DNA of 64,000 bases from assembly GCF_963678635.1 (NCBI RefSeq), contig NC_087070.1:18821318-18885317 (forward strand), written 5' to 3'. The notes under the pieces are model-generated. The model had not been told where the DNA came from. It saw only the letters and a program-made list of their open reading frames with translations, and searched no databases. The DNA comes from Symsagittifera roscoffensis (taxonomy: Eukaryota > Xenacoelomorpha > Acoela > Convolutidae). Both the position numbers and the translations under genes were made by a program. Below are positions 34,701 to 43,427 of the stretch, piece after piece (position 1 is the stretch's first letter; each line of letters opens with the position of its first letter).

Positions 34701-35316
34701 CCAGATACCTGATGGAATCTTGAGTTCATCCAAATACTTATAATTCCAATATCTGAATTAAGTAGTACCGAGCGTTTGTCGAGAAATTTGTGTTCATTGT
34801 TCACGTTGTGCCTTTTTGTTTCAGTTCCGCGACAACCGCGCGATTTTCAAAAAGACAGCCGCTTTCTGGACGTACTACTATGCCAGTTGTGAGTAATGTT
34901 TCTATGGCGTCGAATTGAATCCAAATTACCTGATCTAGTTACAAGTTTGTTTGTTTCTTGCAGGGGATAAGAAAGAGTTCATCGAAATGGCGAGTCTGGT
35001 GAAGCCCGTTCAGAAACCATCATACGCCTCGGAATATTCCACAATGATCCATGATCTGGTAGACATGGGATTCTCACAAGTAAGTTTTGAAATTATTATT
35101 TTATTTTTATTTTTGAATTTGATTACATAAGACGTTAAGACATGCATGAGAAGGAAATGCAGGTGGGAGTCATCGACCAATTGCATAAAAATGCAATTCA
35201 GATTATTGAAAAAAATTGGATAATTATATCGCTATATCTTGCAGGAGCAGAGTATAGCGGCACTGTCTATGAAATGCTGGAACAAACAAATGGCTGTTGA
35301 ATATCTTTTCCAGTGA
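16754..35316 (+). CDS. UBE2K: Ubiquitin-conjugating enzyme E2 with UBA domain (UBE2K/E2-25K type), five exons
   Basis: Exons by splice sites: 16754-16825, 16913-17245, 34825-34888, 34964-35079, 35245-35316. All introns are GT-AG, phases 0, 0, 1, 0. The product is 218 residues, slightly longer than the usual ~200. It begins MATIAPARVKREFKEV and contains the UBC fold with GPPDTPYEGG, YPFNPPK and the HPNI...GAICLDILKDQWA catalytic block; the active-site Cys is residue 94. The last two exons encode a UBA-like three-helix domain (IHDLVDMGFSQ...ALSMKCWN...EYLF). The family transfers ubiquitin from E1 to substrates and makes Lys48 chains. The second intron is about 17.6 kb and repeat-filled; the others are 75-165 nt. 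It is the only cellular gene seen and looks intact. Confidence 0.93.
18060..18350 (+). repeat. Dispersed tRNA-like repeat (copy 1 of 2)
   Basis: This matches 54740-55130. Shared wording includes CAACTTAGCC, a GTTTGAACCTGACC phrase that resembles a Pol III B box, TTTGTCTGCTTATCTGTTGTCGGCTTAGTTGG, and GACCTAATTTTGG followed by a TATTTCAAGGGAAA-like stretch. The tRNA-like head suggests a SINE, but the A box is weak. Confidence 0.45.
18440..19992. repeat. Inverted repeat with ~115-bp arms
   Basis: The segment at about 18440-18555 recurs in reverse complement at about 19877-19992; both contain the phrases CTCCGAAACTTCAGCCTCAACG and CCTGAATACTCCTCTAGAG or their complements. The loop is about 1.3 kb with several TTCTCGAAAACT phrases and no gene. 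It could be a foldback element or two inverted insertions. Confidence 0.75.
18559..18645 (+). repeat. Three-copy 27-bp tandem repeat
   Basis: The phrase GTGGGGGAATATTTGACCC, with a TATTTTT linker, occurs three times in tandem, the last with small changes. Confidence 0.85.
20440..20990 (+). repeat. Degenerate ~180-bp repeat cluster
   Basis: Units carry a GTTGGGTGCTCTCA phrase, a GCAAATCTTGCCTC-like phrase and TTTCCGAGATATGACG before T-runs. The same unit recurs more regularly at 24640-26060. No coding content. Confidence 0.55.
21220..21475 (+). repeat. tRNA-derived SINE-like copy 1
   Basis: This starts with a tRNA-like head (GTGTGGCTAGTG, then GTTCGAATCTGAGAC resembling a B box) and continues with a tail shared with 22275-22550: AGAGCTGCTTTTTGTGTTTTC, ATAAACTCATTCT..CCTGCA and TTTCAACACA. 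The shared body beyond the tRNA-like part is typical of a SINE. Confidence 0.6.
22275..22550 (+). repeat. tRNA-derived SINE-like copy 2
   Basis: The head GCGTGGCTGAGTGGTTAGAGCG matches a Pol III A box (TGGCTGAGTGG) and looks like a tRNA-Leu/Ser type; GCAGATCGAATCCTAGAC resembles a B box. The body matches copy 1 at 21220. The arm between the boxes is irregular and the acceptor stem does not pair well, so this is a tRNA-derived repeat, not a functional tRNA gene. Confidence 0.65.
22740..24050. repeat. Diverged partial copy of the 27-32 kb repeat block
   Basis: This region shares long phrases with the tandem array at 27.3-31.4 kb (GCGGAGGGATGTACACGTTCGAGATTCGTAGGC, CGCCGCGGCC, GGTTCGTGTTTGATAACTGTGG) and with 31420-31860 (GGTCTGAGCGGTTAGGTCTTTGAGTTA; GAATCCACCATATGAAG). 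A piece (22830-22985) is repeated at 23285-23470. It appears to be an older arrangement of the same family. Confidence 0.65.
24044..25460 (+). repeat. Two-copy tandem duplication, ~711-bp unit
   Basis: Sequence starting TTTCACTTAACCATCGCGATG at 24044 recurs at 24755, offset 711 bp, and stays similar for about 650 bp (CTTGGAGCATGGATACCGATA, CAGTGTTTATTTCATCAAG, GTCGTTGGTTGCTGCCAAGG). There are small indels. No gene. Confidence 0.85.
25300..26060 (+). repeat. Tandem ~180-bp degenerate units
   Basis: Four or so units each carry AACTCTGTAGTTGGG-, CTCTCAGGGTTGCGAATCTT- and TTTTCGAGATATGACGTTTTT-like phrases (TGACGTTT at about 25393, 25560, 25732 and 25900). A run of 16-18 G lies at about 25646-25662. 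Confidence 0.6.
26085..26560 (+). repeat. Dispersed repeat shared with 32120-32620
   Basis: Both copies contain GGGATATTCTATTGCTAC / GGGGTATTCTATTGCTAC, AAAAAATCAAGTCGTTAGG-type wording, a GTACGCATTTCAAG phrase and a GCAGCGCTC phrase, in the same order and orientation. No coding content. Confidence 0.6.
27271..31420 (+). repeat. Four-copy tandem array, ~1.04-kb unit
   Basis: Units begin GATTAATTGGATCGTA at 27271, 28306, 29351 and 30394, giving periods of 1,035, 1,045 and 1,043 bp. Copies look about 97-99% identical, with the middle ones closest. Each unit has one NotI site (GCGGCCGC, in GACGAGCGGCCGCTAA), a GATGACCAGATCCTTAGC phrase and GCAGTTGCTGAGCGGAGGG. I see no frame conserved across units. 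The array grew by unequal exchange or is a satellite seed inside the intron. Confidence 0.93.
31421..31870 (+). repeat. Repeat block shared with 23480-24060
   Basis: Directly after the array, phrases such as GAGCGGTTAGGTCTTTGAGTTA, GAATCGGCGCTCCGTTGTCG and GAATCCACCAGATAAAG match 23510-23850 in order. The start resembles a Pol III A box, so a tRNA-like head is possible. The frames over it on both strands are repeat shadows. Confidence 0.6.
33173..34015 (+). repeat. Three-copy tandem array, ~290-bp unit
   Basis: Units start TTTGCAACTGG at 33173, 33463 and 33752 (periods 290 and 289). Each contains GGGGTGCGTAC.GTAAACCGATG, then TCAGTAAATTACCAGATCAG and TAAACCGATTTACG, so there are short internal palindromes. 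The third copy is shorter at its end. No gene. Confidence 0.93.
34016..34824. other. End of the large intron, nothing recognised
   Basis: AT-rich DNA with a GGGGGGGGTGG tract near 34480. The frames on both strands show no resemblance to known families. The sequence ends in a TTTTTGTTTCAG acceptor before exon 3 of the UBE2K-like gene. Confidence 0.5.
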
Positions 35317-35649
35317 ATTATTAACTACAGAACATGGAGGGATCTGCTTTGAACAGAACTTGTGAACTATTAAACTTGGAAATAATTTGATACTTGGTGG
35401 CTGAGTTGAAATGTAAGATAAAATGTAAATTCCATCTCACGAGAGAGGTTTGTTGTTTTCATAGCTGAAATGTCCAATGACGACTGTCTGTATTGAGTAG
35501 AATGTAATTTTTCATCACAATTTATATTGCCTTAATGAAATATTCTATGGTCTCTTTCGTCGAAATTTGAGCTCTGCATTTAGGGTGTTGTTTTATTGGA
35601 TGATCGTAACTAATGCTAGGGGAAAATTGTTTCGCGTATTCTGTAAATA
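35317..35649 (+). other. 3' flank of the UBE2K-like gene
   Basis: About 330 bp between the UBE2K-type stop codon and the Polinton. No consensus AATAAA was found; the region probably holds the 3' UTR. The Polinton therefore landed in or just after the transcript end. Confidence 0.5.
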
Positions 35650-35655
35650 TGAACA
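35650..35655 (+). repeat. Target-site duplication TGAACA (left)
   Basis: The six bases TGAACA directly precede the AGTAGT start of the Polinton and are repeated directly after its ACTACT end at 53986-53991. A 6-bp duplication is the hallmark of Polinton/Maverick integration. Confidence 0.95.
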
Positions 35656-35876
35656 AGTAGTATTGTATCGTGTCCCGGATCCTAAGGGGGGGGTCCTTCC
35701 TAAGGGGGGGGGGGGTCCTCACGTAAAGCAAAATCCTAGGAAAGGGGTCCTTAATTTTTTGGAGGACCCCTATCCTAGGATTTTGTAAATGATCGCAAGT
35801 TCCCACCCCTAAAGTAAAAGACCCCCTCCTTAGGATCTTGTTAAGCTGAGCTCAACAACCGGGACGCGATACAATA
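35656..35876 (+). repeat. Left terminal inverted repeat of the Polinton (nested palindrome)
   Basis: It starts AGTAGTATTGTATCGTGTCC and pairs with the right end at 53770-53985. It is itself a foldback. The outer arm (from 35656, TATCGTGTCCCGGATCCTAAG) has its inverted partner at 35829-35876 (CTTAGGATC...CCGGGACGCGATACAAT). An inner hairpin at about 35742-35787 has AAAATCCTAGGA and TCCTAGGATTTT arms with GGGGTCC/GGACCCC. Several G-runs of 7-12 lie between. The layout recalls T-shaped hairpin telomeres. Confidence 0.93.
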
Positions 35877-36253
35877 ATTCCTTCTAATTCCTTTGAAAGC
35901 GGTCCCTTTTCCCGCGATAATTAAAATTAATCGTCCTAATTCCTGAACTTTTCTTTTTTCGTCCTAGTTTCATGTGGATATCATTTCCTGGCTTTCTTTC
36001 TTTTCGTCAAAGATTTGTCATGCTATTAAAGTTTATTATTCAAAACAAGCCTAAGGATTTCACACATTTGTTTGAATTAACACTTGGTTTGTGTCTACTA
36101 GTTTATTTGCCTGAAGCTATTTATGTTAAAACAGTGATTGAGCTCAATACGAGTATTTTATTAGTTGTAAATTGGTAAAAACCAAAACATATACAAGTCG
36201 AAGTATAAAAAGGACGAAGAGTAAAAATCATCTGAAAATATATGTTTCAGACT
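35877..36253. other. Polinton left subterminal region
   Basis: Non-coding; a few short frames only. It separates the left terminal repeat from the 3' end of the PolB gene and may hold its polyadenylation signal. Confidence 0.5.
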
Positions 36254-39200
36254 TTAATGTTTATTGTTTTGGTTTTCTTTGCGGTGTTTTTTAGATGGTC
36301 GTTCTTCTGAAGCTTCAGATAAAATAAATGGGTTTTTTATAGGGGGACGTTCACGGACTCGGCTACTAGAAGCTTCTTCTTCTTCTTGCAGCTCTGCTTC
36401 TGAGTAGGGCCGCTGTAAAAATCCCCAATCCGGGAGTGTAAAATCGGGAGAACTGTTATCAGTTTCATTGTATGAGTTGGCCCACTCGGTGTCCATGTAA
36501 ATGTCTTCTAGAAAAGCATTTTCTTCAGCGGCTTTATGGCCAAAGGGCACTGTCGAAATTCCGTCGAAAAGTAGAAAACGTTTTGAGTCGAATGGTGATA
36601 ATGCAAGTTTGTTTTGTTTCACTGTCATATTGGTGTGACCTTTCGAAACTATATTATAGTTGTATACTCTCATTGTTTTTCCAGTGAATAATGTGTCCCT
36701 GAAGGTTTGGTGGACCAGTTCTCTCTGTGCACTCCGTTTAATTCCTTTGGCACTCAATTTTTGAGTGCCTTCTAAACAATAGCAAAATTATTATTCTTTT
36801 CTACAACGTTGGGGATAGCTTCATTTCACTTCAGCAACTCAATTTATACCGAACAAAATTTGATTCATTTTACCAAAAAAGAGCAGAAGACTCTAAATTA
36901 TGATTAAAAAAGAGGAAACAAGAGGGAATATGTTGTCAGATAAATCAACGTTTAGGCAACATTGTATAATGTTGCCTAAATCAGCTAAATGCCCATAGTT
37001 TAATGCAACAAATTAAGGGGTGTAGGTAGGTTGGTGGTGGTATTTTTGTTCTGTAAAAGGTAGGAATGGGGGGTGGAAGGGTGGCTTAAATTTTATTTAC
37101 CATTAAGGACGACCGAATATAGTTTCGGTTTTAGGGCGATGAATTCTCTGATCGGCTTCCCACCAGTCTCGTCTTTGAACTTCAGCACAACTTTCTTGTT
37201 GGTATCCTCGAACAAGAAATGGTCCTTATCGTAATTTGAAAAGTCGAAATCAGCTTTTATTTTCTCCAAGTCTCGGTAAACGTCATCAGTTTTTATGGCA
37301 TAAATAAAACTATCCGTGTCGGAGTAAAGGAGTTCCAAGTTTAGATTTGGTTTCATTTTTTGATAGTGAAACTGAAACATGAAACGCTTGGCGAGGTCTA
37401 GGATGGTCGCACCAACTATCATAGGTTTATCCCACAATATTTTTGTTACTGAAAAGCTAATTGTGGCTAATTGATCGTCAATGATTTGAAAGCTTTTCAT
37501 TGCTCAGAGCTGTTTTTTGTAAAAGTTCTCTCTCATTCCTTACAATCTCCAGCTTCTTTCTTCCTAACTTAGACTCCATTGTCTTACCGAAAGCTGAATT
37601 AACAATTAGCTTGTAGAAGTTCTCCTGGAATTTATTTACCGCGGCTTTTCGTAGGCGGGTGTTGAGGTCGACAAAGGGTGCCATCCAGTGACTTTGGCGG
37701 AACTGAAGAACTTTTCCGAGGTGAGTTATTTTCATTCCTAGCTCATGGTACAATTTTAGGGTAAGGTAGTGCAAAACATAACCTTCTTTAGGATGCAAGG
37801 TCTGTAGAAGCTTTGGCACTTTTGGCAGTGTGGTGATTCCCAATTTTCCCAACATGTCGACTTGCTCGTTGCTCATTGCACCGATGTCCACTACTTCACG
37901 AGAGGGGGCAAGGGGGTAATCAGCAAAGAAGTCGTGAAGCTCTTCGGGTATGGTTAAATTGACTTCAACTATATAACCCCATTCTGATGTTTCGCTGGTG
38001 AGCAGTATGTCTGCCAGACTTTTTTCAACTATTGAAAAATCGTTTAAGGGCAAAGGGCAGTGTTTCATTATCCCCCCGTACAAATTGTTTGCATCAATAT
38101 TGAGGATGTAGCTTGATGGTTCTGAGGGCGAAAAATCGTCGAGGTATTTATTGTTTGCTTTGTAAAATCGGCGCGCGTAAATCGACGACATGCCTCCTCG
38201 TATCATTCGCTGCACAAGGTCTAGATGTTCACGGTCCGTTAAGAGTTTCAGTTCGGGCTTACAAACTTTTAGAAAGGCGTCCCCGGAAAGGTTACTTGCC
38301 GTGAAGTAACAGGCGCAATCCAGCCCGTATGTTTGATAGCAAACTTCACGAAAAGCTTCGAAAACGGAAGCAAGCAATAGGACATCTGTAGTCAAGTACA
38401 AGTCGTGGTAATCACCAAGTGAGCCACACTTCAGTTCGGTGAAAACTTTAAGGGCATGATTGTACTCGCTTCTTGAAACACTCACATCCCCTCCTGTTAG
38501 ACTATTTTTCCACATTGCTCGTGGGGGAAGGCGAGTTTCTCGGAATTTTTCGAATGAGTTGAAGTATGAGTAGGGGTAATGCCCTTTCTGTTTCAACAGA
38601 CTGACTTTTTCACGTGAGTGGCCGAGTTTTTCAAAATAGTTCTCCAGCAGAAAAAACTTTTCGTTGGGCAAATTATCGACAAGTTTTGCCAACGATGCCA
38701 GCATGAACCTATACGAATCGATGAATCTCAGATTTTCGTAGAGTTTTTTGATTTTTCCGTTTTTGTCCGTGTACGTTTTTATGTAGACTGAGATTGTCAA
38801 GGATATATATTTTTCTTCAGATGCGGGTATTACGGAAAAAGTGTTTTCCGAATCGCTTTTTGCCAGCGCTTTGATTATAAAGTGTAAATCATAATTTGAC
38901 AAATTATGAGCTACCACTGGAATGTAATTTGTTGTTTTTCTATTAACGTTACACTCATTGTGTGCCCAACCCAGAAACTTGTTGGTGTAATGGCAATGAT
39001 CAAGTACCACTTGATCATTGTCGGAAAAATCATTCTCGCATATCCAACAAATTGTAGCATCTTCCCGTTCCTGGTCTGTTATACCAGTGAAAGTGTAATA
39101 TTTCCTTTTTTCTACGTAAATTTGTCTCGCTAACGATTCAAGGGAGCTAATTAGCTCTTCCATCACATTCGGTCCTCTTTTAAGCTCAAACTTTAACAGG

Positions 39201-40832
39201 TCTTTTTTCCCAAATTCGATTACTGCTAACGCGTAGCCGCACGGTTGATGGATTTCAATTGTTTGCGTGCTAGATTTTTGCGGATCAGGTTGCGGTCCGT
39301 ATACTGGTAAGAGCAGTGACTCCAAATCAAAGTAGATTACTCTGGGTACGTACCAACGAGCTGTTAAGTTTTTGAACTTGTGGTCATCTTTTCCCGGCTT
39401 GGGCATTGTTATGACGACATCTTCGTCTTGGTAGCACAGTTCTTGATGTCTTCTCAAAGTTTCGAATGAAGCGCATGTGTGGAAACATTTGCGACAAATC
39501 TCAGATTGAAATCGGTGCACTTTGTGCCGCACGTACTCGACCAGTTTCTGGAGATCACTTATCAACACATAGTGATATTTTGATCCATCTGTCAGCAGCA
39601 ACAAGTCCACAATCAGGCTAGTTGTGAATCTGCTCGATACTCTTATGGGCAACAATTCGCCATCGTTGTACCTGAACAGAAAAATAATTTTTATACCTAG
39701 GTTTGAAATGAAATAAAAAGGGTGTTTGAATAGGTGAAGAACATTATTGAAGGAATTTTAAAATTTTTAGAAGGAAATTAGAATTTGCTTACCGGAAGAC
39801 GTTGATTTGACAATTGTTCAACTTTTCAAATCTGTCCATATCCATCAGACCCATTGGCATTTCGTATTCCCCATTGATTTTCACAATTCCTTCTTTGTCG
39901 AGATTGTAGGTTGAGGCTTTGTTTTTCTCCAGCCACCGTCTAGATGTGGGGTAGAGGGCCGGCTCATTCACATTGTGATATGCGGCAACAAAGGAGTAGA
40001 GAAAGCAACGGTCATCATCTTTAGTGTTGATATTTGTGAGCAGAGTAGATGCTGCGCTGAGTGCATCAGGTAGCTCGAGGTAGGATCCTGCTCTTATTGG
40101 TGAGAAGGCCGCGAAACTGATTTGCAATTTTTCAATTCTGTCAATAATCCATCCGCTACCATGAGAAGAGAACGAATTGACTTGGTTGACCATATGTTCA
40201 ATCAGTTCCAAGAATTGAACCCCAGCTATTCCCTCGAAGTACACTGTCAATGTCTTAGTGTTCAGAAACAGCATGGTCCTTTCGAAGTTTCCACTGTCCC
40301 CGTCTTGCACAGTGGGAATTTTGATCATTCCCACTTCCACATGGAATTGCACCTTGTTCGGACCCTCTTTGACCCTTTCCAGTATAAGAGCATCTATTTC
40401 CTCCTTGTTTTGCATCATGACTTGAAGCAAATCCATTTCTTTTTCACCAACTTTGAGATCGTATCGACGCAATTTGCCTCTGAACGCGCTTTCCGTTGGG
40501 GCAGCGGAAGACGTCGTCTCAATGCCGTCCCAAACAGGCAATGCGTGCTTCTTCAGCAAGTGTTGTCCATAGCTTTCCGCGGTGAGAAATATTGTATGGC
40601 AATAGATACAATGACTATTCGAAGTCATGTCATGTACCAGCTCGACGTGTTCTCGGGCTTCCGACAAACTCTCGAATGACTCTAGACACTCATCGCAAAC
40701 AGTTTGAGGAGGAGGGGGAGGAAGGATCTTGTGAACTTTTTGCTCATGTCTTCTCAAGTTCCTTTTAGAGCTCAGTATTTTTCCGCACTGCTGGCAAGGA
40801 ACAGGTGTCGCGATAGAAGTAGAGTTCGGCAT
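36254..40832 (-). CDS. Polinton protein-primed DNA polymerase B, three exons with one apparent frameshift
   Basis: Exons on the minus strand: 40832-39793, 39671-37101 and 36771-36254. Introns 39792-39672 (GTAAGC...TTCAG, 121 nt) and 37100-36772 (GTAAAT...TTTAG, 329 nt) are supported because removing each restores the frame and family-like wording. Exon 1 has C2H2-like fingers (CQQCGKIL...H...H) and a DDRCFLYSFVAAYH patch. Exon 2 has Exo I FDLES (~39331), an endonuclease VII-like zinc site (CWIC...DHCH...AHNECN), Exo II HNLSNYDLHF, motif A DANNLYG and motif B IVNSAFGKT. After a +1 frame change near 37480-37500 come motif C YSDTDSF and the rest of the thumb. Exon 3 has KLALSPFDSKR. The protein replicates the element by protein-primed synthesis. 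The frameshift may be real decay, a sequencing error or recoding. Confidence 0.92.
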
Positions 40833-41540
40833 TGTTTGTTGAAGTTACTGAAGTAATTCAGGAAAATTTCAAGAAAATTTAGGAGAATTTCAAGTAGAAC
40901 TGGTTATGGAAAAGCAAAAGCGAGAAGTGACTAGCACCAAAAAACTTTGCGGGTAAGGGCAAGTAGAAGCCATTAACGAGAGTTATACTTCGCCGTCTTG
41001 GCAATAAATCTTTTCCTTTCCAAAAACAGGGTTTATTCTAGCTTTAAGCTCTATATGTCTCATCACTCTGCTCAAGTGGAGGGGTTTTGTATACTAAAAA
41101 CTGATTCATTTACAGCCTCAAACTTTTGCTGTTAATTTTAAGGGTTAGCGATAAAATTTTGGCTTTTTTTAGGCGACTGGTTTAGACTTTCAATTAACAT
41201 TTCAGCACTAAATTACAAAATTTAATGCTTAGAATGATTCAGATAGAGCCTAAAACTTTTTCTGACTAATTTTAACCGTGAAACAGTAATTTCCTAATGA
41301 TTTCAAGCCCACTTCTTGGTTTGCGTAAATAGGTATAATAAAAAGTAGATTTATGAGATAAAAGTATTCAGAAAGTAAAGCCCTCAACTAACTAATTAAG
41401 TTGAAAAAATAGTAAACTTAAAAAATGAAAATTTTGCAAATTTGACACCTTGATAGTTACCGATGCATGATAAGCATAGATTGTCATTTGAATGTGTAAA
41501 AGATATCGGAATCAAAGTTTCCTTCATGTCATTCGGTGTC
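40833..41540. other. Polinton non-coding region upstream of PolB
   Basis: AT-rich and without a gene; it should contain the PolB promoter, which fires to the left. No clear TATA box or repeat was picked out. Confidence 0.4.
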
Positions 41541-41654
41541 CCGTGAAACATTTCATATCATGTCCTTCGAAATATTAAGGCATGGCCGTTTGGTTTAAGG
41601 GGCAATAGCTAACCCGGCGTTGCTCGTCGCTACGCTCCTCGGGAACGCCTCCCG
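41541..41654 (+). repeat. Internal inverted repeat, left arm (114 bp)
   Basis: Near-perfect inverted partner of 45140-45253, with only about five mismatches seen, mostly in the outer 30 bp. The inner part is GC-rich, unlike its surroundings: GGCGTTGCTCGTCGCTACGC followed by TCCTCGGGAACGCC, itself able to form a GGCGTT/AACGCC stem. The two arms bracket the three genes at 42783-45077, with about 3.5 kb between arms. It could be the ends of a nested mobile cassette, an inversion switch or paired terminators. Confidence 0.93.
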
Positions 41655-42493
41655 TTCTGTAATTTCAAGTGAAATTTTTTTTTTTTTCAAAATAAAGGAA
41701 AACCTCAAACTTTTTATGTTGTGAAAAAAGGAAAAGTAATGTTTAAAAAAGTGTCTTTTAAATCTATCAACAAAAAAACCAGTAAGTTTTGTGGGACCTC
41801 GAGCACAGTTCTACTGGTCAAGTTCGAAATTTAAAAAACATAATTTTTTAACTTCTTTTTTCCTTCATTTTTAGCTTGAATTATTCGTTCGTTTTAAATT
41901 CAAGTGAATGTGGTTTGAAATTTTTAGGAGCTATCTGATACGTAATTAGGACAAGCGTAGAAATTCAAAAAAAAAAAACAATTATAGCCCAATCAATGAG
42001 AGTAGACGCCTGAAAAGTTGTGATTTTTTGAGAAAATCTGATTTTTGTGAAAATATTGAAAAAAAAAATTGGGAAAAATTTTTTTTTTCTCTCCAAATCC
42101 ATTGAAACTACCCTCAATCAATTTGCCATGAATTTCTGAGCAGGGTTAAGGGTCATGTTCATTTTTCGAAAAAAAAACATAATTTTTTTTTTTTCACATT
42201 TTTACCAAAAAATTGTCCGTTTTTCACCCAAAACATGTATATGAATGTAATATAATGCAGATTTATGGCTTAAAACACTCTCTGTTACTTTGCGTAAGAC
42301 CTGGCTAACCCCACCGGGCACAAAGTATGATGAGAGAGAGAGGACAGAGAGTGTTTGATAAAAAAGCCAAATAAATATGGTTGGACTACCAACAAGAAAA
42401 TGTTGGACCCTTCCATATTTATCTTTCTTTTGAAAAGAAAGCAATATCCCGAAAAGGATATTCCAAATGGGGTTCACTAGTGAGCAAGTGTAT

Positions 42494-42531
<38 letters not shown>

Positions 42532-42782
42532 CTTTCTCAAACAACAATTTTAGCGTAAAATTATTCTCGATTTCTGATTTTTTTCTAGTTTTTCTCTAAG
42601 ATTTTGCTGAAAACTTTACGGGGCAAACTTTAATTGATCTATTAAGCAAAATAAAAACTGAGACAAAAAATATACACACAGTAATGTTAAAACAGCTTAG
42701 AAGTCAAATCAAACAAAAATGAAAATATAAAACCTTGGAATAATATTTGAAACAAAAGAAGGAAAGTTTTTTGTTTAAGTTA
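41655..42782. other. Polinton non-coding stretch with a (TC)n run
   Basis: Many A- and T-runs, a GA-rich stretch near 42330-42350 and an uninterrupted (TC)n run of about 33 bp at 42497-42529. The frames through the (TC)n run are repeat translations. No gene. Confidence 0.6.
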
Positions 42783-43427
42783 TTAGAAACCTCGAAACTG
42801 TAGTTTTCTCTTTTTTGGCGCATAGCAAGCTGCATTTGGAGGAGTGCCTTGAATGAGATCTGGGGTGACTAGATCAATTGTCTCCGCACTAGATGAAACC
42901 CGAGCATCCGAATAGGAAGTTGATTGTTCTGGAGTTGAAACTGGTCCCCTAACAAACGACTCGGGAGACATTGCTGTCGGAATATCCCAGTACGCTTCGC
43001 GCTCTGCATAGTCACGAATACATCCCTCCTGATTTTCATACAACGGCATTGACTCGCAGTCATACGCGAAGAGAATTTTTCTTGGAGACTGCTCGAGCGA
43101 GGTTGTGTCGTTTATCTCCGTCTTTTCTAATGCCGGATAGCTCTCGTGAATAGTGCAACTCTCGTACATTCGTTTTCGATTCTGTCTAAGTAGATCGATG
43201 TGATCAAGGAGGTAGTTTGGTAGCATGATATGACTTTTTGTAGTCCATTCCTCGTTTTGATTCTCGTCGTTTTTTCGGGGAGCCAAGTCATTGAACGGAC
43301 TTGCTGTAGACGGAGAGACTCTCTCTTTCTGTTGATGGATGACTGCAATCGACTCTCTCGTGTATGTTTGGTAGATAATGGTTCTTTCTCGATCAGACAC
43401 TGAGATTATTTGTAAAGGACTAGTCAT
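42783..43427 (-). CDS. Uncharacterised Polinton cassette protein, 214 residues
   Basis: ATG at 43427 opens an intact 214-codon frame. The product is hydrophilic, Ser/Thr/Glu-rich and looks largely disordered, with a basic end (APKKRKLQF) that resembles a nuclear localisation signal of the KKRK type. No enzyme motif, signal peptide or membrane segment. It is divergently transcribed from the PC4-like gene across a 626-bp gap and lies inside the internal inverted repeat. A regulatory or adaptor role is possible but unsupported. I do not recognise its family. Confidence 0.65.
   Translation of the reverse strand: MTSPLQIISVSDRERTIIYQTYTRESIAVIHQQKERVSPSTASPFNDLAPRKNDENQNEEWTTKSHIMLPNYLLDHIDLLRQNRKRMYESCTIHESYPALEKTEINDTTSLEQSPRKILFAYDCESMPLYENQEGCIRDYAEREAYWDIPTAMSPESFVRGPVSTPEQSTSYSDARVSSSAETIDLVTPDLIQGTPPNAACYAPKKRKLQFRGF

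Larger units (their letters stand above)
17246..34824 (+). other. Giant repeat-filled intron of the UBE2K-like gene
   Basis: This 17.6-kb intron separates the end of the catalytic UBC fold from its C-terminal helices. I see no second gene inside. It holds tRNA-derived repeats, an inverted repeat, several duplicated blocks and two large tandem arrays, listed separately. Stretches between them are AT-rich, with many T- and A-runs and nothing recognisable. Confidence 0.8.

Noticed and set aside
37500-37550. A 34-nt mini-intron explaining the PolB frame change
   Set aside because: A GT-AG pair exists, but its removal leads directly to a stop codon and 34 nt is too short for splicing.
40122-40679. 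185-codon plus-strand ORF
   Set aside because: Antisense shadow of PolB exon 1, which has zinc-finger motifs and matching splice sites.
42202-42599. ORFs with Arg-Glu or Ser-Leu repeats near 42.5 kb
   Set aside because: They are produced by the (TC)n run and lack any other support.
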